Assembly (NCBI RefSeq): GCF_009858335.1
Contig: NZ_VMSE01000001.1
Location: 1,674,001 to 1,738,000 of the forward strand
From: Methylovorus glucosotrophus
GTDB lineage: Bacteria; Pseudomonadota; Gammaproteobacteria; Burkholderiales; Methylophilaceae
Reading direction: 5' to 3'
DNA length: 64,000 bases
The translations under genes and the position numbers were made by a program. Below, piece by piece: positions 9,122-17,501 of the stretch. The first letter of the stretch is position 1, and the number at the start of each line of letters is the position of its first letter. Below the pieces are notes generated by a model. The model was not told the DNA's origin, did no database searches, and was given only the letters and a program-made list of their open reading frames with translations.

Positions 9122-10195
9122 ATGCAACCTGATTTAAGCCATTACCAGCCCGACACCCTTGCCGCCTTTCAGGTCGAAACCGGCTTCAGCGCCGCCAAAT
9201 TCCTCGAAGAAAACTGGAAAGCCCTGCTGCACGACGACATTGAAGGCTATCGCCTGCACCTGGCCTTTGATACCGGCCACACCCCCGGCTTCAAAACCGG
9301 CTACATCGGCATCCGCAAAAACCAGGTGCTGCTCTGCATCGCGCCCTACTTCGTCACGCAATATGCGCTCGAAAGCAGCCTCAAAGGCACCATGCAGAAC
9401 ATCCTCACGCAGGTAAAAGAGCAACTGCCCAGCCTCATGACCATCAAGATGCTGTGCGTAGGCTCGCCAGTCACCGACTCCTGCAAGCTCGCCATCAGCC
9501 ACGAGTACCCTTTCGATCCCGCGCTGATTCAGGTGCTGAACCGCACGCTGGCCACCATTGCCAAAAAAGAAAACGCCACCTTGATCGCCTTCAAGGATGT
9601 CAAAGACGCGGATTACCAGCTATATGGCCCGGCGCTCAAAGACCTGGGTTACAACGCCCTGCCCAGCATGCCGCTCGCCATCAACAAGATCACGCATGGC
9701 TCCGTGCAAGACTACCTTGCCAGCCTGAGCAACGAGCTGCGCATGAATATTCAGCAAAAACTCAGCGCCGCCCATGAGATTCGAATCGAAGAGCACCAGG
9801 GCATACCGCCGCACCTGGACGATATCTACAACCTGTACCTCGAATCCCACGTCGGCCAACAGGCGCAATCCGAGCTGCTGACCAAAAAATTCTTTGAATA
9901 CGTCGCCGGACTCATGCCCGAGCAAACCCGCTTTGTGCTGTATTTCAAGCAAAACACCCTGGTTGCCTTTAACCTGCTGCTGCATCATCAAGGCGTCGTG
10001 CTGGACAAATACATCGGCATCAACCCAGCCGCCAACGCCCAGCACCATATTGATTGCTTAAGCTGGATATACAACATCGAGATGTGCATACGCGATGGCT
10101 TTCACACCTACCAAAGCAGCCGCGAGGTATACCACACCCGCAACACCATGCCCGCCAAGCTGCATGAAACACACACCTTGCTCAAGCTGGCCTGA
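9122..10195 (+). CDS. GNAT/FemAB-like acyltransferase
   Basis: A 357-residue protein whose C-terminal half looks like a GNAT/FemAB-type acyltransferase (peptidoglycan-biosynthesis-like, DUF482-related): SLSNELRMNIQQKLSAAH, a typical 'S-x-x-x-R-x-x-I-x-x-K' helix at about residues 200-220, then a VLYFKQNTLVAFNLLLHHQGVVLD strand pair and the YKYIGINP-like loop DKYIGINPAAN. No membrane segment is seen. As the last gene of the cluster it is the natural candidate for acyl transfer from the ACP onto the amine made by the aminotransferase. Family assignment is by eye; substrate unknown. Confidence 0.65.
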   Translation: MQPDLSHYQPDTLAAFQVETGFSAAKFLEENWKALLHDDIEGYRLHLAFDTGHTPGFKTGYIGIRKNQVLLCIAPYFVTQYALESSLKGTMQNILTQVKEQLPSLMTIKMLCVGSPVTDSCKLAISHEYPFDPALIQVLNRTLATIAKKENATLIAFKDVKDADYQLYGPALKDLGYNALPSMPLAINKITHGSVQDYLASLSNELRMNIQQKLSAAHEIRIEEHQGIPPHLDDIYNLYLESHVGQQAQSELLTKKFFEYVAGLMPEQTRFVLYFKQNTLVAFNLLLHHQGVVLDKYIGINPAANAQHHIDCLSWIYNIEMCIRDGFHTYQSSREVYHTRNTMPAKLHETHTLLKLA

Positions 10196-10364
10196 TCGCA
10201 GGGCTGGTGAAACAGGATATTGGCGGAACGATGCCAGAGGGTTGTTTCAGCAACAGCCACTGCCAAGGCCGCAAGCAAAAATGCCCCACAAAAAGTACAG
10301 CATCAAAAGCCGATAATGGTAGAATAGCGCCCTCATTAGCTGGGCAATCCAGCAACCGAGTCGC

Positions 10365-10454
10365 GGAGAGGTGGCAGAGTGGTTGAATGTACCTGACTCG
10401 AAATCAGGCATACGTGCAAGCGTATCGAGGGTTCGAATCCCTCCCTCTCCGCCA
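10365..10454 (+). tRNA. tRNA-Ser (anticodon CGA)
   Basis: A 90-nt class II tRNA with an encoded CCA end. The acceptor stem is GGAGAGG paired with CCTCTCC, the discriminator is G, the anticodon arm CCTGA-CTCGAAA-TCAGG shows anticodon CGA at 10399-10401, a long variable arm follows, and the T arm is GAGGG-TTCGAAT-CCCTC. It reads UCG codons. Its 3' end (10443-10458) is partly repeated at 15906-15921, which suggests it served as an integration site. Confidence 0.97.
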
Positions 10455-10458
10455 GCAG
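10443..10458. repeat. Candidate attachment-site core at the tRNA-Ser 3' end
   Basis: CCCTCTCCGCCAGCAG covers the last 12 nt of tRNA-Ser plus 4 nt beyond. The sequence at 15906-15921 matches it at 15 of 16 positions (A for G at the discriminator base). Direct repeats of a tRNA 3' end are the usual mark of tyrosine-recombinase integration. No integrase gene is left between the copies, so this is a candidate only. Confidence 0.45.
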
Positions 10459-10763
10459 TCTCCCTTAAGCAAATCGCTCATACTCAAAATCCGAGCTTCA
10501 ACCATTTCGAATCTCACTGAACTAGTCAATTTTGATCTGGCAGATAATTGCTAAGCCGGATATCTCGTGTTGCATTTATTGCTTGAAGAAAAGGGGATTA
10601 CCGGCCCCGCGCACTGTCTAGCATCGCTGCAACTGGTTGAGAGCAGGAACTCTATAACACCAGCGGCTTCACGTTTGGGAATTTATTAGGCGATCCAAAC
10701 AACATAGCAGGAAATTTGATCACTTATATTCATGGGAAGTCCCAATAAAAATAAGTTAACAAA
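10455..10763. other. Gene-free stretch with a possible coding remnant
   Basis: No complete gene is seen. On the plus strand 10641-10748 is an open tail of 35 codons ending in TAA; it begins after a stop and has no start codon. Its peptide (ELYNTSGFTFGNLLGDPNN then IAGNLITYIHGKSQ) looks protein-like and could be the 3' end of a lost gene. The rest shows no hairpin terminator or RNA gene that I can support. Confidence 0.35.
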
Positions 10764-11618
10764 TTAGTAGACGGTTTCACCATCATTCTCAGCAATAAAA
10801 TTTTCCAGTTCTGTTACGCCGTAAAGACTATTTACTAGAAGAGAGAAGTGGTACTGATGGGGACTTTTTGAAAATGTTGATTTTTCGGTCTTTAAATCAA
10901 GCGAATTAACAAATTCCAACAGATCTTGAGCACTGTCTTTATTTATACAACAATCATTATATTTATAAATCATCTTCAAGTTATAAATATGCATCGCTAA
11001 TATTTTTAGATTCTTTAGAGATTCATTGTTTAGGTCTAAATTTCCAATTGATATTGCATTTAATTGTCTGGAAAGATTTGAATAGATCTCGTTAAAATCC
11101 ACCATTTCTTGAATCACACAAGGTCTTGAGGCAATCTTTTCAATTTTATTGTATCTCGAAGATATTTCGTTATGTAAAGGTATCTGAACAGAGAATGAAT
11201 TCTGCGTACCAGTCCTCCAGCCCGGGGATTTTAAATCAAGAAAATCTCTAACATAGCGTTGAATCCATAAAAAATATGATTTTGCGTCTTGAGATGAAAT
11301 ATCTACTAGAAATAGTAAAAATGGTACATTAAATTGTGAAGCATATTCAATAGCACCTTTATCAAGTGGAAAGCTGATATAGCGCCCTCTTTTATGCTTC
11401 AGTTTTGATGCAGTTCCTTTTACCTGAATGTGAAACATTGCTCCTGTCGAAGAATAAGTATCTCCATGAATGTTGATACCATTTTTTTCAAAAACCTCAA
11501 CAGTTAGATCGATGCCATAATCACGCTCGGTAAGATCTCTGATTACCCAGTGATCCGGAAGAAGGTTTAATACGCGTCTGATTGAACGAGTGTCAGTTAT
11601 GTGCTGATGGGTGCGCAT
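10764..11618 (-). CDS. DUF4365 domain protein, PD-(D/E)XK nuclease-like
   Basis: A 284-residue protein with an N-terminal DUF4365-type domain (about residues 5-160). The nuclease-like core is readable: D37 and E41 in RDYGIDLTVEVFEKNG and Q65-V-K67 in MFHIQVKGTASK, matching the D-E-QxK pattern of restriction-endonuclease-fold proteins. The C-terminal 120 residues match nothing I know. The gene is clearly more AT-rich than its neighbours, which suggests recent transfer. It lies 26 bp after the GIY-YIG gene on the same strand and inside the tRNA-bounded island, so a DNA-defence role is likely but not shown. Confidence 0.7.
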   Translation of the reverse strand: MRTHQHITDTRSIRRVLNLLPDHWVIRDLTERDYGIDLTVEVFEKNGINIHGDTYSSTGAMFHIQVKGTASKLKHKRGRYISFPLDKGAIEYASQFNVPFLLFLVDISSQDAKSYFLWIQRYVRDFLDLKSPGWRTGTQNSFSVQIPLHNEISSRYNKIEKIASRPCVIQEMVDFNEIYSNLSRQLNAISIGNLDLNNESLKNLKILAMHIYNLKMIYKYNDCCINKDSAQDLLEFVNSLDLKTEKSTFSKSPHQYHFSLLVNSLYGVTELENFIAENDGETVY

Positions 11619-11644
11619 AAATAAGATACCATTTCATTCATATT

Positions 11645-12841
11645 TTAAGTGCGATTGAAATTAATAAGTTGCGCTGTCTTCGGATCATAAACAACATCAA
11701 CGATAGAGCCATCCACAATCCTGGTTACTACCTCATCAATTACATTCAATGGCACCAGAAACCACTCTCTTGGCTTCACAGGCTGCCCAAAACGATCCTC
11801 AAGGGTTAGATCAAGTTGTGCGGCAGCAAATACCCGGTGAAAAACGCTCTCCAGCTTGGATCTGTTAAGGTTATGTAGCTTGTAGGTGGCAACTATCTCC
11901 ACCTTGTCCAAAAGATACGTAGCATCATGTTCAGCTCCTGCAATGCGAGTCTCCACCCTACCACTTGTTACGCCAATTTTATGGATCAGTTCGCGGTGCT
12001 CAGTAACGAATGGATGCTTCGATAGGCTTCGCAGCACGTAGATGGTCCCGGTTTCAATATCGTCAGACTCAGTTGCGCTACCAAACAAAGGGCCATCGTC
12101 TTTGATGATAAGGCGGCGACCAACTGGAGTGTCCCCATCTGGATAAAGCGAGCGCGAAAGAGAACGTAGTAGCAAATTGCTCTCGGTATGATTATCAAAA
12201 ATAACTCTTAATCGCGGATTGTCACGTCCATCTTTGGTTTTGGTACCTTCATTCATTTCAGCTACATAAGCTGTTTGGCCTCCAATAACAAAAAAGTCCC
12301 CTACTTCAATACTAGCGTTTTTAACAAAAGGCTTGGTCATCCACGTGCCTGCCTTGAGGCCAGCCTCAGCCTCCTCGAACAAATGCTTGAAGCGATCGAA
12401 GTCTGCACAAGGCGTGCGGTTCGCAATTTCTTCTGCTGCCTTGATTTCGGCGTAAGGGCGCACGTGACGTAGAACCGTAATGTCGCCCTCGCCAGTTAAA
12501 TCAACTCCCAACTCCGCCAGCAAAGCGTCCTCATCTAGTACGTCTGGATTAATGTGGGACGCCATTGCGCTAGATAACAAACCAGGAGTATCCAACTCAG
12601 CCAGCAATGTCTTCGCTTCCGGCAACTTCCGCAACTGGTCCAAACGCACAGCATATAGGCGTTCAAAAATATCAAGGCTTTCGCCATGTCGAGGAGCGTG
12701 GCCATGAGTTTGGTGGAAGCGCAAAATATCTTCGAAACCGGCAATAATCCGTTCTTCTCGTGGAGAATGGCTGGATACCTTAAGTGGAGTAACTTCTACT
12801 CCCAATGCATCCAGTAATGCGTCATCGTCCATCTCAGCCAT
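11645..12841 (-). CDS. GIY-YIG nuclease family protein (T5orf172/MUG113-type)
   Basis: A 398-residue protein. The C-terminal part (about 265-370) fits the T5orf172 branch of the GIY-YIG fold: TIYVLRSL with Y268, HKIGVTSGRVETRI with the K-I-G at 288-290 and Arg 295/299, E331 in RSKLESVFHRVF and a closing REWF at 358-361. The N-terminal 260 residues contain two similar acidic 'DDALLDALGV' and 'EDALLAELGVDL' segments. The ATG overlaps the end of the helicase gene by 8 bp, so the two were translated together. The partner genes upstream are broken; whether this protein still works is unclear. Confidence 0.75.
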   Translation of the reverse strand: MAEMDDDALLDALGVEVTPLKVSSHSPREERIIAGFEDILRFHQTHGHAPRHGESLDIFERLYAVRLDQLRKLPEAKTLLAELDTPGLLSSAMASHINPDVLDEDALLAELGVDLTGEGDITVLRHVRPYAEIKAAEEIANRTPCADFDRFKHLFEEAEAGLKAGTWMTKPFVKNASIEVGDFFVIGGQTAYVAEMNEGTKTKDGRDNPRLRVIFDNHTESNLLLRSLSRSLYPDGDTPVGRRLIIKDDGPLFGSATESDDIETGTIYVLRSLSKHPFVTEHRELIHKIGVTSGRVETRIAGAEHDATYLLDKVEIVATYKLHNLNRSKLESVFHRVFAAAQLDLTLEDRFGQPVKPREWFLVPLNVIDEVVTRIVDGSIVDVVYDPKTAQLINFNRT

Positions 12842-14465
12842 TACCTAATTCCCCTTCTGCCTGCCTTGCTTTGGCCTGTGCACGATAACGCGCTAATGCA
12901 GCTACACCTTCAGCCATACGTTTTTCCCATGCATCTGCAGAATTGATATCAGGCAGTCGACCACGTTCGTTCTTGAACTGCAAAGCACGTTTTGCCAGCT
13001 CTCGGGCCTCGTCTTCCGGAATGCTCACTCTTTTGGCGGCAATACTGGCTTGCACTTGGCGCAAAGACTTCTCATCCATAGCTTTCGCCAACACAGCGTA
13101 GGCGGCATCGAAAGGATTGATGCGGTCAATAAGATCAATATCCAGGTCACGCACATTGACGAACTTGCGCACTCCATCGATCAAAGCCGTACTACCACCT
13201 GCGCCATTGGCATCCGCCTCAGCTAGCGCTAGCTTGGCCTGCTGGGTGACGTTCATAGCCGCAATGGCATGTTGCCGGATAGCTTCCTGGTCGACCTCGC
13301 TCAAATCCGGATAACGTTCGCGTACGATCTTACCCATGCGCAACTGGGTTAGCTCTTCTGGCAAGGTGTTTTCCTGGTCGAAAAGACCGCGCTCCAATGC
13401 AGATTTGTCCTGCAGGAAACTGGTAACAACCTCGTTCAAGTCTTCCTTACAAATGCGCGTGGCCTCGGGGCTTTTAGGGGTGACCAGCCCATTAATTTCC
13501 ACGTGAATCTGGCCGGTATCCTTATTCACGCCGATATTGTGGCCACCCTCTTTGTAGCCCCCATCGCCATAATCAAAGCCATCCTTCGGGCCGCTATTCT
13601 TAGGCGTAAATTCATAGCGCGGAGCCAGAACCTGCTCCATTAGCAGGCTAGCAGAGATAGCTTTGAGCATGTCGTTCACCGCTTCGGCCACTGCAGCTTG
13701 CTCAGCTTCCGGCTCAGCAATCAGGTTGGTAAAGCGTGCTCGCTCCTTGTTTTCGGCATCACGGGTAGCGCGACCTATAATCTGTACAATTTCAGTGAGG
13801 CTACTTCGGTAGCCGATAGTCAATGCATGTTCGCACCAGATCCAGTCAAAACCTTCTTTCGCCATACCCAAGGCAATGATGACATCCACATGGTCGCGAT
13901 TATCCTTCTGTATTGGGTCTTTTAACGCGGCTAGCACGCGTGATCGCTGAGCCGGGTCGCTATCATCGACGAGGTCGGCAACCTTGAGGGTACGTCCATC
14001 TCCCGTTCTCACCAGGTGGAATCCAGTGGCCGGATCAATCCCCTGCCAATCCCCCAGCGAGCTCATAATTTCGTTCACCTCGCGCTCTTTGTCCTTAAGG
14101 CTCTCACGGGCATTAACGTTAGGAATATGCACAATCGTTTTCAGTGCTGGATCTAGCACCTTAGCAACGGCATCAACATAACGACCAGTGTAGAAGAAAT
14201 AGCCAATATCCAGGGATTTCAGCCAGCTGTACCCGTTAAGCTGTTCGTAGTAGGTATAGGTCACTGTCTCGAACTTGGCCTCATCCCCCGGCGCCAGCAC
14301 CGCCTCGCTATCACCACGGAAGTAGGAGCCTGTCATAGCCACTAAGTGTGCTTTGTCACGAGCGATAAATGCGCCCAACTGAGCGCCCAGCACATTGCCG
14401 GGATTTGCAGAGACATGATGGAACTCATCTATGGCGATCAAACGATTGTCGAATGCGTTCCAACT
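12834..14465 (-). pseudogene. Superfamily II helicase, C-terminal fragment
   Basis: The reading frame encodes the second part of a DEAD/DEAH helicase. It opens directly on motif II (LIAIDEFHHVSANPGN) and carries motifs of the second RecA domain, ending with motif VI in QIIGRATRDAENKERARF. The Walker A motif and the rest of the first RecA domain are missing. The in-frame ATG at 14483 lies in sequence that belongs to the neighbouring methyltransferase, so it is not the original start. The long C-terminal region (about residues 270-540) looks intact. Without Walker A, ATP-driven activity is not expected. Confidence 0.8.
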
Positions 14466-15444
14466 GTGCCCGCAATTCGTCAAGAAACAAGGGATTCAAT
14501 ACTTTGAGGATGTTGGGCACACTGGTGTAATGCATGCCTAAGGCACCCCGTTCCTCATCGTCGGCTACCGCCTGGATCATGCTGCCGAAAATGTCTGGGT
14601 TGATTTCGCGCCAGTTCAATCCCCCAGCATGCAGCAAGTAGGTTCGTGCCATCCGCGTGAAGCGAGGCACTTCGGTGCTACCGGAGAATAGACCGCCATT
14701 CACATAGGGAAAGCCATTGGCCCAATTGGGCAAGCGAGGCTGGGCACTCACACGATCTTCACCTTTGATGTTCATGGCTCGAAATATCTCTGACAACACA
14801 AGGTGAGTGTTCGAGCCATCGCGCTCGCTGTATTGGTCGACGGTCTGTGTGAACAAACCTTCACCGTTAAAAATGTCAGTGTCTTCAGCAAAGAAGCAGA
14901 ACACTAACCGAGCCATGAAGTGATTCATGTCGGGGCGGCGTTCGGCCCTAGCCCAATCAGGATTTTCGCGTAGCAGCTCGACATATAGCTTGTTGAGCCG
15001 ACCCGTAGCACGGACGTCTACCGGGTTCTCTTTGATCTCCTTGATGGTGGAGATGCCGGCCAATGGGAGAAAAAAACCAAAGTGATCTGAAAATTTCGGG
15101 TAGGGACAAGCGATTGTTTCGCCGCCAGCCAGATCTTCGGCTTCTAAAGTCTGCCCATCGGTAGCGAGAATGAACTTGGCTTTAGCCTTAAGAGTGGCCG
15201 GGCTAGCGCGGAGTGCCTGGAGAGTGCCACCCACCGCACCCTCATCGCACACTGCGATGTGGATGTTGTTGCGCTGGAGCACCCCTCCTGGCAAATCCGA
15301 GGTATTGTTATTACCTGCACGAAGGCGTTTAAGAGCGGCATCCTTGTTTCCGAAAGCAGCCAAGAAGGCAAAGGGGAACTCCTCCCTATCAAAAGGCTGG
15401 AGCGCTAAGTCTGATATCGCTTCTTCGATCTCTACAGCGTTCAT
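14425..15444 (-). pseudogene. DNA methyltransferase (YeeA/MmeI-like), N-terminal fragment
   Basis: About 330 residues match the N-terminal region of large class I DNA methyltransferases of the YeeA/MmeI kind: FMARLVFCFFAEDTDIF, then INPDIFGSMIQAVADDEERG and LGMHYTSVPNILKVLNPLFL. In intact relatives the FxGxG and NPPY motifs follow. Here, after DELRAQLE, the frame runs into helicase DNA and stops at 14425. The fragment keeps its own ATG (15444) but no catalytic domain. The original order was methyltransferase, helicase, GIY-YIG on one strand; a deletion removed everything between. Confidence 0.8.
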
Positions 15445-16051
15445 TAGTATTTTTTAGTTCCTGGGGAAAATTGGCACCGATTTTGACAGAATTGCACGTC
15501 TGTGAAAATTTATTCATGAAGGGGTATATTTATAGCATCCATGAATATTCGCTATATGTTGTGACGAGATGAAAACACTGTATCGATCTCTTCCGTCCCA
15601 GACCTGCACCGGAGTATGTGGCGAGACTATATGCGTATGTGGCTTAGGATAGCTCATGGAAACATAACGGATCTGGTCTCACAATCGACGCGCCCGACCT
15701 CGCATATATTGCGACCGTTATATAATCTTCACCATTTCTTGCAAAAATCCCGCTAGGTTATTCTTTAAAATATTCACTGCAAGCTGTCTCGATTTTATGA
15801 CACGGCAGCGATCACTTTGACAACTCGTGACGAGATCACCCCCCATGTGCCAAAAGGGTCTTGACGAGATTTCAGACGAATAAGAACCCATCTCAAAATG
15901 TCCCGCCCTCTCCACCAGCAGCAACACCTGCAACTCACTCGCCCATATACAAATAAGCTTAGCGGTACTAAAACCTGAAACAGAACAGGTTCTTTCACTG
16001 GTTCAATTTTCTAACTGGACAAACCCCAAAAACTTGGCGAAACTTGGGCCG
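15445..16051. other. 607-bp gene-free stretch at the island border
   Basis: I find no gene I can support. TGACGAGAT occurs three times (15562-15570, 15838-15846, 15872-15880), too few and too irregular for a defined element. The att-like repeat at 15906-15921 lies here. Short minus-strand ORFs (for example 15718-15933) show no recognisable domain. The right end must hold the promoter of mltF; GAACAGGTTC at 15984-15993 is a weak imperfect dyad. Confidence 0.5.
15906..15921. repeat. Distal copy of the tRNA-Ser 3'-end repeat (candidate att site)
   Basis: CCCTCTCCACCAGCAG, 15 of 16 identical to the tRNA-Ser 3' end 5.5 kb away and in the same orientation. The region between holds accessory genes with decayed members, in line with an old integrated element. 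The next gene after it (mltF) is a housekeeping gene. Confidence 0.45.
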
Positions 16052-17479
16052 ATGCGCATATTCCTGACCATACTGCTGGCCTTTCTTTGCTCGGCCTGCG
16101 AGCAATCTGGCGACAGCCCCGCCCATAGGCCGCTTACCAAAGAGTTGATTGTGGTAACGCACAACGGACCGAATACCTATTATGTGGATGGCGAGAACCA
16201 GAACGCGGGGTTTGAGTATGATCTGGTGCAGATGTTTATGAAGGATCTGGGGCCGGAGTACAGCGCGAAGTTTTTGGTGGTGGGGAATATTTCGCAGGTG
16301 ATTCCGACGCTGCTCAAGGGGCAGGCGCATTTTGCGGCGGCGGATTTGAGTATTACCAAGCTGCGCCAGCATCTGGTGAAGTTCAGCGTGCCCTACCAGA
16401 CCACCCAGCAAAAAGTCATTTACAACGACTCGCAAAGCAAGCCACCAAGAACCATCAAAGACCTTATCGGCAAACGTATTGCAGTGCCTGCGGGAACAAG
16501 CTATGCCGAGCGCCTGCGCGAGATGAAAGAGCGTGCCCCTGCCCTGCAGTGGGAGGAGCTGAAGAGAGCCAGTGCGGATGAGCTGATGGAGCAGGTGGCG
16601 GATGGCTCGCTGGATTTTACGGTGGCGGATTCGCATCTGGCGAATATGCTCAAGAATTACTACCCAAATCTGGCGGATGGCATGAGCGTGGGCAAGCCGG
16701 AACAGGTGGCGTGGGCCTTCCCCAAACGCGGGCAGGCCTGGATTTACCAGCGGGCCAATGCCTTTATCGAGAAGATCAAAAAAGACGGACGGCTGCGCAA
16801 TCTGATTGACCGCTACTACGGGCACAGCGAGCGGCTGAACCCGATGGACGTGACGAACTTTCTGGTGCGTACGCGTAATGTGTTGCCGCAATATGTGGGG
16901 CTATTCAAGCAGGCGCAGGAAATCACTGGTCTGGATTGGCGACTACTGGCGGGGGTGAGCTATCAGGAGTCGCATTGGGATCGATTCAATACCTCACCCA
17001 CCAATGTGCGCGGCATGATGATGCTGACGGAAGATACCGCGGACCGCCTGGGCGTCACCGACCGGCTGGATGCGCGGCAAAGCATATTGGGTGGCGCACG
17101 CTATATTGTGATGCTGAAAGACATGCTGCCTGAGCGCATCCCCGAGCCAGACCGCACCTGGCTGGCGCTGGCCGCTTACAACATCGGCTTTGCGCATCTG
17201 GAAGACGCGCGGATTTTGACCAAGCGCCTGAAGCTGAACCCGGATAGCTGGGCGGATGTGAAAAAAACCCTGCCCCTGCTTAATCGCGCGGAACATTACT
17301 CCACGCTGAAATACGGCTATGCGAGTGGCGGTGCACCGGTGGTGTTTGTCGAATCCATCCGCACCTATCACAAGATTCTGGAGCGCTACGAGCCCAAGCA
17401 TCAGCCCGTGTTGCCGGATTTCAATCTGGTGAATGCCGGCATGACCACAGGAATCGCGCCTTACCAACCCGTACCATAA
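16052..17479 (+). CDS. mltF: Membrane-bound lytic transglycosylase F
   Basis: A 475-residue MltF-type murein lytic transglycosylase. The N-terminus is a lipoprotein signal (FLTILLAFLCSACEQ). Residues about 35-270 form a type 3 solute-binding fold that regulates activity (IVVTHNGPNTYYVDG ... YDLVQMF). The C-terminal SLT domain starts near residue 290, with the catalytic Glu in GVSYQESHWD, then NVRGMMMLTEDTADRLG and LAAYNIGFAHLEDA. It cleaves glycan strands with 1,6-anhydro ends at the outer membrane. ATG 16052 is chosen over TTG 16034 because it begins the signal peptide. Confidence 0.93.
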   Translation: MRIFLTILLAFLCSACEQSGDSPAHRPLTKELIVVTHNGPNTYYVDGENQNAGFEYDLVQMFMKDLGPEYSAKFLVVGNISQVIPTLLKGQAHFAAADLSITKLRQHLVKFSVPYQTTQQKVIYNDSQSKPPRTIKDLIGKRIAVPAGTSYAERLREMKERAPALQWEELKRASADELMEQVADGSLDFTVADSHLANMLKNYYPNLADGMSVGKPEQVAWAFPKRGQAWIYQRANAFIEKIKKDGRLRNLIDRYYGHSERLNPMDVTNFLVRTRNVLPQYVGLFKQAQEITGLDWRLLAGVSYQESHWDRFNTSPTNVRGMMMLTEDTADRLGVTDRLDARQSILGGARYIVMLKDMLPERIPEPDRTWLALAAYNIGFAHLEDARILTKRLKLNPDSWADVKKTLPLLNRAEHYSTLKYGYASGGAPVVFVESIRTYHKILERYEPKHQPVLPDFNLVNAGMTTGIAPYQPVP

Positions 17480-17501
17480 TGTTCGACCAGTCAGACTAAC
17501 C

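Noticed and set aside
14440..14483. ATG at 14483 as the true start of a short helicase
   Set aside because: The first codons are the methyltransferase sequence in another frame, and there is no ribosome site; the gene is a fragment.
15562..15880. Three copies of TGACGAGAT
   Set aside because: Irregular spacing, only 9 bp, no palindrome or gene context; not enough for a repeat array or operator.
15718..15998. Two overlapping minus-strand ORFs near the island border
   Set aside because: Short, without ribosome site or domain; Trp/Cys/Arg-rich translation in one frame is typical of noise.
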